DNA of 10,035 nucleotides from Roseitalea sp964606055 (GTDB lineage: Bacteria; Pseudomonadota; Alphaproteobacteria; Rhizobiales; Rhizobiaceae): the NCBI GenBank assembly GCA_964606055.1, contig CAZSFA010000106.1:1-10035 (forward strand). The letters are read 5' to 3'. Both the position numbers and the translations under genes were made by a program. The first letter of the stretch is position 1. Every line of letters starts with the position of its first letter. Below the pieces are notes generated by a model. That model was not told where the DNA came from and did not search any database. It was given only the letters and a program-made list of their open reading frames with translations. Positions 1 to 5,743 of the stretch are shown one piece after another.

Positions 1-31
1 GCGCCGAGATCGGATCAGACATGTCGGTCAT
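1..31 (-). CDS. 5' end of an unidentified gene, cut by the window edge
   Basis: Only about ten codons are visible (MTDMSDPISA). The start was chosen because an ATG at 31 is preceded by GAGGAAG at a normal Shine-Dalgarno distance. That Shine-Dalgarno overlaps the TGA stop of the transporter gene just upstream on the same strand, a typical arrangement for translational coupling within an operon. A second in-frame ATG lies at 22. The product cannot be recognised from this fragment, and it is inferred to be real only from start context and spacing. Confidence 0.5.
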   Translation of the reverse strand, partial: MTDMSDPISA

Positions 32-41
32 CGGTTCTTCC

Positions 42-488
42 TCACAGCCGGGACAAGAGCAGCCCGCCCAACACCATGGCGACACCGGCCACGCGCGCAA
101 GCGAAATCGGCTGGACCGGCACGCCGAAGGCACCGATCGCGTCGAGAACGAGCGCTGCGGTCAACTGACCGAGCACCGTGGCGGCTGCGACCGTCAGAAC
201 GCCGAGCTTGGGCACCGCCCAGAGTATGGCAAACACGTAGTAGGCGCCGATCAGCCCGCCGACCCAGCCCCACCAGGGCACGCTGGCCGCCGCCTCCGCG
301 CTCGGCACGGCGCCGCGCACCAGCGTGATCGTCATCAGCACGATGAAGCCCACGCCGAACGAGATCGTCGCGGCGGTAACCGGATCGCCAACCAGCCGGC
401 CCAGCGTTGCGTTGATCGGTCCCTGCGTCGACAGCAGCATCCCGCCGAAGATGACCACCAGCATGGCCGGCACGATGTTCGCGTTCAT
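42..488 (-). CDS. DMT family transporter, YdcZ/DUF606 type (half-size)
   Basis: This 148-residue, highly hydrophobic protein has about five membrane helices. The N-terminal pattern AMLVVIFGGMLLSTQGPINA and the later WWGWVGGLIGAYYV segment are typical of the YdcZ (DUF606) branch of the drug/metabolite transporter superfamily. Members are half the length of ten-helix EamA transporters and are expected to work as dimers in the inner membrane; the substrate cannot be told from sequence. The start ATG at 488 overlaps the stop of the upstream membrane protein (ATGA), and a GGAG lies about seven bases before it inside that gene. An open frame continues upstream to 1127, but that part is a shadow of the overlapping gene. 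Family assignment is fairly sure; function is not. Confidence 0.85.
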   Translation of the reverse strand: MNANIVPAMLVVIFGGMLLSTQGPINATLGRLVGDPVTAATISFGVGFIVLMTITLVRGAVPSAEAAASVPWWGWVGGLIGAYYVFAILWAVPKLGVLTVAAATVLGQLTAALVLDAIGAFGVPVQPISLARVAGVAMVLGGLLLSRL

Positions 489-1447
489 GTGTTTTCTCCA
501 CTTGGCCCGGACCGCAGCGCGGCCGACAGCGCCAGCACATAGGCGATAGCTCCGGCAATCAGGAACAGGCCGGTTGCGTCTTCCACCGGGATCGCGGTGC
601 CGCTGGCATACATGGCCGTGTAGGCGATGATCGCCGCTGCCGGAAGGGCCGAAAGGCTGGCATAGCGCGTCCACGGCACGGGCTCGTCCAGAACGGCCAG
701 CCGATCGCGCCCGTGCCCGGCATTGCGCTGTCGCCAGAGCGCCAAGGCGGTGATGGCGACAAGGACGAAGAGGCCAAGCGACCAGGGCAGGAAGGGCAGG
801 CCCGCCATCACCGCCAAGACCAGGGCAAGGGCGAATGTGATCGCGCAGACCGAACGGGGCAGCCGGCGGAAAGCGTTGCCACCGATATCGGCAAGGGCGA
901 GGCCGGCCGTCAGCAGCACGGCCATCGCGATCGCAAAGCCCGTGAACTCGGCGGGCGTCAGCACGAACCCGTTCGGCCAGACCCAGGTCGACCAGATGCC
1001 CCACATGGCGCCGACGGCGGCGAACACGGCCAACCGCGCAAGTAGCGACGACCAGCGCAGGGCGACCCGCATTGCGAACCAGCCGAGCATGACGTCGACA
1101 AGCGCGTGCCACGACAGCGACGGCCACACGAAGCTGATCGGTGGCGCCTCATGCACGACGGCGATGATCGTGCCTTCAACGACCCAGCCAAAAACTGCGC
1201 CGCACAGCAGCAGCGCCGAGAGGTTCCTGGCATTGCTGACCGACAGCGCGGCCAGAAACACAAGGGCGAACAGGCTGTACCACAGAACGGCTTCGGCAAC
1301 CGAGGCGAATGCGGCCAGAGCGGAGGGAGGTCGCGCAACGGCCGGGCCTGGCCCGGCGTCGTTGAAGAACACGTACTCGGAGAAGACGAGCAAGACGATC
1401 CCCGCTCCGAGGATCGACGCGAGGATGCGGGCGAGGGTTGTCGGCAT
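485..1447 (-). CDS. Polytopic membrane protein of unknown function (about ten helices)
   Basis: The protein has 320 residues and about ten hydrophobic segments, roughly at residues 7-27, 49-70, 76-98, 112-130, 137-155, 166-186, 199-216, 220-238, 261-281 and 290-311. I do not recognise the family. The most distinctive stretch is around residues 88-127, between and within helices 3 and 4, with WVVEGTIIAVVHEAP and WPSLSWHALVDVMLGW. Its charged or polar residues (E91, H99, E100, H114, D118) inside a membrane context could form a functional site. ATG at 1447 was chosen because helix 1 follows almost directly; a GTG at 1468 is in frame and would add seven residues, and neither has a convincing Shine-Dalgarno. 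The stop overlaps the start of the YdcZ-type transporter by four bases, so the two are probably co-translated. A gap of 107 bases separates it from the acyl-CoA synthetase upstream. Confidence 0.75.
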   Translation of the reverse strand: MPTTLARILASILGAGIVLLVFSEYVFFNDAGPGPAVARPPSALAAFASVAEAVLWYSLFALVFLAALSVSNARNLSALLLCGAVFGWVVEGTIIAVVHEAPPISFVWPSLSWHALVDVMLGWFAMRVALRWSSLLARLAVFAAVGAMWGIWSTWVWPNGFVLTPAEFTGFAIAMAVLLTAGLALADIGGNAFRRLPRSVCAITFALALVLAVMAGLPFLPWSLGLFVLVAITALALWRQRNAGHGRDRLAVLDEPVPWTRYASLSALPAAAIIAYTAMYASGTAIPVEDATGLFLIAGAIAYVLALSAALRSGPSGENT

Positions 1448-1554
1448 GGCGGAGCCATGCTGGCGCACCTCGCCGGGCAGCGCAATCGCCTGTGTCCGCG
1501 CCGATGCCGGTCAGGCTCAAGTGCGGCCTTTGCGGTCGCCGGCGCGCCTTGCGA

Positions 1555-3291
1555 TCAGCGCAGTTCGCGCCTCAGGATCTTGCCGACATTGGTCTTGGGC
1601 AGATCGTCGCGGAACTCGATGTGCTTGGGCCGCTTGTAATTGGTCAGGTGCTGCGCGCAGTGGGCCTTCACATCGGCCTCGGTCACCGAATCGTCCGACC
1701 GCACGACGAACAGCTTGACCGCTTCGCCCGAATGCTCGTCGGGCACGCCGACGGCGGCTGCCTCGACAACGCCCTCGCAGCCGGCCGCGATCTCTTCGAT
1801 CTCGTTGGGATAGACGTTGAAGCCCGACACCAGGATCATGTCCTTCTTGCGGTCGACGATCTTGATGAAGCCGCGTTCGTCCATGAAGCCCATGTCGCCC
1901 GAGCGGAAGAAGCCGTCATCGGTCATCACATTGGCGGTCTCGTCGGGCTTGTTCCAGTAGCCGGCCATCACCTGCGGGCCGCGAATGCAGATTTCACCGA
2001 TCTCGCCAAGCGGCAGCGCGACGCCGTCATCATCGCGGATCGAGATGTCGGTCGACGGCACCGGCAGGCCGATCGAACCGGTGAACTCGGTCTCATCGAG
2101 CCGGTTGCCGACCGCGACAGGCGATGTCTCCGAAAGCCCGTAACCCTCGATGATGTTGCAGCCGGTCAACTCGCGCCAACGCTCGGCAACCGGTTTTTGC
2201 ACCGCCATGCCGCCGCCGAAGGTCATGCGCAGGTCGGAAAAATCAAGCTTGCGGAAATCCTCGTTGTTCATCAGCGCGTTGAACAGGGTGTTGAGGCCGG
2301 GGAAGAAGTGGAACCGGTGATTGCCCAGTTCCTTGACGAAGGCGGGAATGTCACGCGGGTTGGGAATGAGGATGTTGTGGCCGCCCTCGGTGATGCCGAC
2401 CAGCCCGTTCACCGTCAGCGCGAAGATATGATAGAGCGGCAGCGCGCAGATGAAGTTGACCTGATCGGGCTTGCCCTTGGCGCGGTAGCCCACATCGAGC
2501 CACACGCGGCACTGCTCGACATTGGACAGGATGTTGGCGTGGGTGAGCGTCGCACCCTTCGACACGCCTGTCGTGCCGCCAGTGTACTGCAGGAAGGCGA
2601 CATCCTGATGGTCGATCTCGACGGGCGAGGGCGTACGGCCGCTGGCGGCGGCGAGCATCGCCTTGAACGACTGGTGGCCGTCGATGCGCCAGGCCGGCAC
2701 CATTTTCTTGACCCGCCGCACGACGAAATTCACGATGTGCCCCTTCAGGCCCATCATGTCGCCCATTGCCGCAACGATCGTGTGCTCGATGCCGGTGCGC
2801 GCGACCACCTGTTCAAGCGTCGCGGCGAAGTTCTCCAGGATCACGATCGCCTTGGCGCCGCTGTCGTTGAGCTGGTGCTCCAGTTCGCGCGGCGTGTAGA
2901 GCGGATTGACGTTGACCACCGTCAGACCCGCCCGGAGCACGGCCGCCATGGCGACCGGATACTGCAGGATGTTGGGCATCATCAGCGCGACACGGTCGCC
3001 CTTTTCGAGCCCCAGTGCCTGCAGATGCGCGGCCATCGCGTTGGAAGCGGCGTCGAGTTCGCCATAGGTGATCGCCTTGCCCATGCACGAAAACGCCATC
3101 CGATCGGCATGGCGCGCAAAAGCGCTGTCGAACAGGGCGGCAAGGCTCGAATGTCCCAGCGTGTCGATCTGCGCGGGTGTCCCGTCGGGATAGGACTGCA
3201 GCCAGACACGCTCAATATCGGAGGCGGCGCTAGGCGCACCGGCCAAGTCTGACTGTGTATCTGATGCGTGTCGCGTGGCAGTGTCCGCCAT
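1555..3291 (-). CDS. fadD: Long-chain fatty acid--CoA ligase (FadD-type, AMP-forming)
   Basis: This 578-residue member of the ANL superfamily activates fatty acids to acyl-CoA with ATP through an acyl-adenylate, the entry step of beta-oxidation, at the cytoplasmic face of the inner membrane. Visible motifs in order are the P-loop YTGGTTGVSKGA (236-247), the PLYHIFALT segment (285-293), the adenylate-binding GYGLSET (383-389), the hinge region RSGDMGF...DRKKDMILVSG (463-490) and the C-terminal catalytic lysine K571 in NVGKILRR. All are intact, and the length fits bacterial FadD. ATG 3291 is preceded by GGGAGGAA, a near-perfect Shine-Dalgarno; an in-frame extension to 3345 is rejected. A 16-base palindrome about 185 bases upstream may be its operator. 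It could lead a transcription unit with the minus-strand genes that follow. Chain-length preference cannot be read from sequence. Confidence 0.93.
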   Translation of the reverse strand: MADTATRHASDTQSDLAGAPSAASDIERVWLQSYPDGTPAQIDTLGHSSLAALFDSAFARHADRMAFSCMGKAITYGELDAASNAMAAHLQALGLEKGDRVALMMPNILQYPVAMAAVLRAGLTVVNVNPLYTPRELEHQLNDSGAKAIVILENFAATLEQVVARTGIEHTIVAAMGDMMGLKGHIVNFVVRRVKKMVPAWRIDGHQSFKAMLAAASGRTPSPVEIDHQDVAFLQYTGGTTGVSKGATLTHANILSNVEQCRVWLDVGYRAKGKPDQVNFICALPLYHIFALTVNGLVGITEGGHNILIPNPRDIPAFVKELGNHRFHFFPGLNTLFNALMNNEDFRKLDFSDLRMTFGGGMAVQKPVAERWRELTGCNIIEGYGLSETSPVAVGNRLDETEFTGSIGLPVPSTDISIRDDDGVALPLGEIGEICIRGPQVMAGYWNKPDETANVMTDDGFFRSGDMGFMDERGFIKIVDRKKDMILVSGFNVYPNEIEEIAAGCEGVVEAAAVGVPDEHSGEAVKLFVVRSDDSVTEADVKAHCAQHLTNYKRPKHIEFRDDLPKTNVGKILRRELR

Positions 3292-3294
3292 GGT

Positions 3295-3302
3295 TTCCTC
3301 CC
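3295..3302 (-). promoter_or_regulatory. Strong Shine-Dalgarno of fadD
   Basis: On the minus strand the sequence reads GGGAGGAA, with its GGAGG core five bases before ATG 3291. It fixes the start of the acyl-CoA ligase against the longer open frame. Confidence 0.8.
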
Positions 3303-3473
3303 AGAAGCATGATGTGACGCGCATCGCCCGGATGCCGGACCACATTGGTCGCAGCCCGCTTTCGCGGCGGCTGAGTTATTCGTTCCCCCGCATGCATTTA
3401 GGGCAGGCAGCGGTCAGGATCGAACACTTTATACTTTGGGCATACAGGAACGGCCGCGACGCTGCAAGCAATT

Positions 3474-3489
3474 TTGACGTTTACGTCAA
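3474..3489. promoter_or_regulatory. Perfect 7+2+7 palindrome, probable operator upstream of fadD
   Basis: The sequence is TTGACGT-TT-ACGTCAA, a perfect inverted repeat. It lies in the 254-base region between the fadD start and the end of the next minus-strand gene, about 183 bases upstream of the fadD ATG. Only fadD could be controlled from here, because the neighbour's 3' end faces it. From memory, the motif resembles those described for LiuR-type (MerR family) regulators of branched-chain amino acid and fatty acid catabolism in proteobacteria; this could not be checked here. No convincing -10 box could be placed at standard spacing from the TTGACG half on the minus strand, so the promoter position remains open. 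Confidence 0.55.
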
Positions 3490-3509
3490 GGGCAGTTGGC
3501 CGGCGGCAC

Positions 3510-3545
3510 CGGCGCCCGCTGGGCGGATCGCCGATGCGGGCGCCG
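3510..3545 (-). terminator. GC-rich hairpin directly after the phosphodiesterase stop codon
   Basis: Arms 3510-3519 and 3536-3545 form a perfect ten-pair stem (CGGCGCCCGC with GCGGGCGCCG). The 16-base loop itself contains a GGCG-GAT-CGCC mini-stem. The hairpin starts on the base after the TGA stop at 3546-3548. There is no T run on the minus strand, so it is either a weak intrinsic terminator or an mRNA 3'-end stabiliser. It also insulates the fadD control region from upstream transcription. Confidence 0.5.
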
Positions 3546-4394
3546 TCAGTCCTGCTCGTCGGGATCGTTGGCCAGCAGGAAGTCGCGCAGCCCGTCCAGA
3601 TCGTCGGTGTTGATCAGGTCGACATCGGCATCGAGCAAGGTCTGCCACAGGGCGGCGCGGGCGCGGTCGGGCGCGTCATAGGTTGCCCAGAAGCGCACGA
3701 TCTGGCCGTCCTGCCGGGCGGTGGCGACGACCGCGTCCAACAGCGACCGGTCGCCGGCGGGCATGTCGCCCATGCCCATCCATCGGCTGACCGAGCGCCA
3801 ATGGCTCGAGATCATCGGCGCAAACTCGGCCGGAAGCTGACCGAGATCGTCCAACCGGCCGTCATAGCCCGCATGGATCGCGCCGGCCTGCCATTGCGCC
3901 ATCATCGTCGCGCGCGGCCGTCGTCCCGAGACGATCGCGGTGACCGCGCGTTCGTCGACGCCCTGGCTGGAGAACGTCGTGAACAACCCCTCATAGCCGG
4001 CCAGCATCGCCTCGAGCGCCTGCCACGTGGCTTCGGCCGTGTCCGACGCACCCTTGATGTCGATCAGCAGCCGGAAGGGCACATCGGGGCCGAAGACGTG
4101 ACCGCCACCGGCCTGAACGCGCGCTGCCAGCGGATCAAGGTAGAGCCCGCGCAGGGTCCGGGCCGGGTCGAGTTCCTCGAAATCATGGGCGACGAGCAGT
4201 TCGCCGTCGATCAGCCAGATGTCGGCCTCGACGCTGGTGAACCCGCGCGCCAGGGCATCTTGCAGGGGCACGTCGTGTTCATAATCGTTGTGCGCATGGG
4301 CACGTTCCAGCGGCTGCACTGTGTCGGCGTGGCCACCCGTCGTCGCGGCGAGTGTGATGGCGACAAGCGCGGCGGCGAGCCTCAGGGCCTTCAT
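3546..4394 (-). CDS. Secreted PI-PLC/GDPD-superfamily phosphodiesterase, AIM6-like
   Basis: The 282-residue precursor has a clear Sec signal peptide: MKALR, a hydrophobic stretch, and a GHA|DT cleavage site after residue 23. The mature start carries the superfamily signature: HAHNDY (H33, H35, N36, D37), SVEADIWL (E56, D58), and ELLVAHD (H70, D71), then a later LLIDIKG strand. In the PI-PLC/GDPD TIM-barrel fold two histidines act as acid and base, and Glu/Asp residues bind a metal such as calcium or magnesium. The HxHNDY...SVEADIWL...ARTLRGLYLDPL pattern is closest to the AIM6-like branch, not to classical GlpQ. A phosphodiester substrate, perhaps a phospholipid or a glycerophosphodiester, is expected in the periplasm or outside. 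ATG 4394 has GGAG six bases upstream; a TTG at 4406 is the alternative. Substrate and physiological role are unknown. Confidence 0.82.
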   Translation of the reverse strand: MKALRLAAALVAITLAATTGGHADTVQPLERAHAHNDYEHDVPLQDALARGFTSVEADIWLIDGELLVAHDFEELDPARTLRGLYLDPLAARVQAGGGHVFGPDVPFRLLIDIKGASDTAEATWQALEAMLAGYEGLFTTFSSQGVDERAVTAIVSGRRPRATMMAQWQAGAIHAGYDGRLDDLGQLPAEFAPMISSHWRSVSRWMGMGDMPAGDRSLLDAVVATARQDGQIVRFWATYDAPDRARAALWQTLLDADVDLINTDDLDGLRDFLLANDPDEQD

Positions 4395-4456
4395 GGCGAT
4401 CTCCAAAATGGTCGGTGTTGGGGGGGATGGGTGTGTACCGACTGTGCACTCCCGTC

Positions 4457-4483
4457 ATTATGCCAGCGCGACGCCATTGTCAT
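4457..4483 (-). promoter_or_regulatory. Possible promoter of the phosphodiesterase gene
   Basis: On the minus strand ATGACA (4483-4478) resembles a -35 box and CATAAT (4462-4457) a -10 box. They are separated by 15 bases, which is short of the usual 17. The boxes lie about 62 bases before the start codon, in the 175-base gap after the DUF924 gene. This was assigned by eye only. Confidence 0.3.
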
Positions 4484-4569
4484 GACGGCTGCAAGCCAAT
4501 GCCGGACGATTCCGTGAAGTTGGGCGCCTGCCGCGGATGCGGCCCACCCTTGCCCACGCGCTGGCGTGT

Positions 4570-5124
4570 TCAGAAGCCGCCGTGCTCGTCCAGGTGCGCC
4601 TGTTCCTCGGGCGTTGTCTGCCGGCCGAGCACCGCATTGCGGTGCGGAAACCGGCCAAACCTGACGATCACGTCGCGGTGCAGCATGGCGTATTTGATGC
4701 CGTCTTCCTTGCCGATGGCGTCGAACAGCACGATCGCGCGGTCCTGATCGGCCAGCGCTTCGGAATGCATGAACGGCATGCACAGGAAGTGCCGCTCCTG
4801 CTGCGTCAGGTCAGCGTCCAGACCTGCAGCCAGCGCGCGATCGGCGATCTCCAGCGCAAGCGCGTCGCTTTCGAATGTGCGCGGATCGTTGCGGAACATG
4901 TTGCGCGAGAACTGGTCGAGCACGATGATCGCCGCCACTGCCCGGCGGGGTGACTGGATCAGCGCATCGATATCGGTCGCCCGAACCGCGTCGTAGATGG
5001 CCGAAAAGCGGTCGATGATCGCGCGGTCAACGGCGTCGTCGCGCTTGAACCATTGTTCCTTTTGCAGTTCCTCGAACCAGAAATGCAGGACCGCTTCGTC
5101 CCATTCGGTTGTGTCCTGCGACAT
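4570..5124 (-). CDS. DUF924 family protein
   Basis: This 184-residue soluble protein has the marks of DUF924: an N-terminal VLHFWFEEL, the conserved VLDQFSRNMFRNDPRTFESD (residues 68-87), and ERHFLCMPFMHSEALADQD (110-128), followed by a FGRFPHRNAVLGR segment near the C-terminus. The family is widespread in proteobacteria and eukaryotes and is predicted to be an all-helical, TPR-like fold; no biochemical role is established to my knowledge. The length is normal. ATG 5124 was chosen because the DUF924 core begins nearby and an AAGGGA lies upstream, though at a long spacing. The open frame runs on to 5592, but that part is a translation of the tRNA gene. It stands alone between the tRNA and the phosphodiesterase gene. 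Confidence 0.88.
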   Translation of the reverse strand: MSQDTTEWDEAVLHFWFEELQKEQWFKRDDAVDRAIIDRFSAIYDAVRATDIDALIQSPRRAVAAIIVLDQFSRNMFRNDPRTFESDALALEIADRALAAGLDADLTQQERHFLCMPFMHSEALADQDRAIVLFDAIGKEDGIKYAMLHRDVIVRFGRFPHRNAVLGRQTTPEEQAHLDEHGGF

Positions 5125-5313
5125 GGCGGTTCGGTCCCTTGGTTCCGGTCGTGTGATGGTCATGCGCCACGGATCCGGGTCGGAAGTCAATCCTCGAAAC
5201 CGAACGGCATGTTGCGCTGGTTGGCGGCATCGCGCCGACAGATCAGACAAAATGGCGCGCGAAATCAGACCGACAAAGAACCTGGTCAAGGCCGCGACTG
5301 CGGCCCGGGGTTT

Positions 5314-5334
5314 CGCCCGCGCCCGCGCCCGCGC
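5314..5334. repeat. Short tandem repeat of CGCCCG (3.5 copies)
   Basis: Three full copies of CGCCCG plus CGC are seen about 40 bases beyond the 3' end of tRNA-Thr, in the 248-base gap (5125-5372) between the tRNA and the DUF924 gene. It is a simple GC-rich microsatellite. Apart from it I see no gene in this gap. Confidence 0.7.
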
Positions 5335-5372
5335 AGACATCAAGCAAAGCGAGATTGTCGTGAGCGAAAAGA

Positions 5373-5448
5373 TGGTGCCGCTGATAGGACTCGAACCTAC
5401 GACCCCATCATTACGAATGACGTGCTCTACCAACTGAGCTACAGCGGC
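5373..5448 (-). tRNA. tRNA-Thr (anticodon CGU), CCA encoded
   Basis: The minus strand folds into a full 76-base cloverleaf. The acceptor stem GCCGCTG pairs with CAGCGGC, followed by A and an encoded CCA. The D arm is GCTC/GAGC, and the anticodon stem CGTCA/TGATG encloses the loop TTCGTAA with anticodon CGT (reads ACG, threonine). A five-base variable loop precedes a T arm GTAGG-TTCGAGT-CCTAT. No base of the core is missing. It is a single gene, not part of a tRNA cluster, and no integrase is nearby, so there is no sign of use as an attachment site. Confidence 0.96.
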
Positions 5449-5482
5449 TCGCCCGGCGTTTTGCATGCCGTGCACCGGCGAG

Positions 5483-5511
5483 CGTTTAGCGGCGCCGCCG
5501 GCCAAGATCAA
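5483..5511 (-). promoter_or_regulatory. Possible promoter of tRNA-Thr
   Basis: On the minus strand TTGATC (5511-5506) and TAAACG (5488-5483) are separated by 17 bases and lie about 35 bases before the first base of the tRNA. The -35 box is fair and the -10 box weak; the call rests on position and spacing. Confidence 0.35.
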
Positions 5512-5729
5512 GACCGCCATGCCGACCCGACGATGATCCCCGGCCGTGCCGACCGGCGCAAACGGGGTGGTTGCATCGGCGTTCCGCCGCATCCACTATT
5601 CTGACATGGTCAGTGTGCACAAGGCGCCGGAGAAACTGCGCGGTACGTGGCCACAGCGGGCGCGACGTCGCGGGCATCGGCAATCAGTCTGTCATGACCA
5701 GTCATCGCGCAATTTGGGCGCGGAAATCG

Positions 5730-5735
5730 AAAGGA
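5730..5735 (+). promoter_or_regulatory. Shine-Dalgarno of the 685-residue protein
   Basis: AAAGGA lies eight bases before ATG 5744. It fixes the start directly before the signal peptide, against the open frame that reaches back to 5546. Confidence 0.65.
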
Positions 5736-5743
5736 CACATCCC

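Noticed and set aside
489..1127. Extension of the YdcZ-transporter frame upstream to give 361 residues
   Set aside because: The extension overlaps the ten-helix membrane protein gene in another frame and translates to Arg/Ala-rich text without domain features; ATG 488 has a good Shine-Dalgarno.
1438..3252. 604-residue plus-strand open frame opposite fadD
   Set aside because: It lies wholly antisense to a gene with intact ANL motifs. Its translation is a His/Arg/Asp-rich low-complexity shadow, as is usual in GC-rich DNA.
3474..4517. 347-residue plus-strand open frame opposite the phosphodiesterase
   Set aside because: It is antisense to a gene with a signal peptide and catalytic motifs, and its composition is that of a shadow frame.
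4521..4546. Small GCCGC-GGAT-GCGGC hairpin after the DUF924 stop as a terminator
   Set aside because: The stem is only five pairs with alternative pairings and no T run, which is expected by chance at this GC content.
5373..5448. tRNA-Thr as an integration site
   Set aside because: No integrase, no direct repeat of the tRNA 3' end and no mobile genes were seen nearby.
5125..5592. N-terminal extension of the DUF924 frame, giving 340 residues
   Set aside because: Part of it (AVAQLVEH...VVGSSPISGT) is the translation of tRNA-Thr, a well-known misannotation pattern; the DUF924 core starts at 5124.
5546..5743. N-terminal extension of the exported protein
   Set aside because: The Shine-Dalgarno and signal peptide place the start at 5744; the extension lacks any family-like feature.
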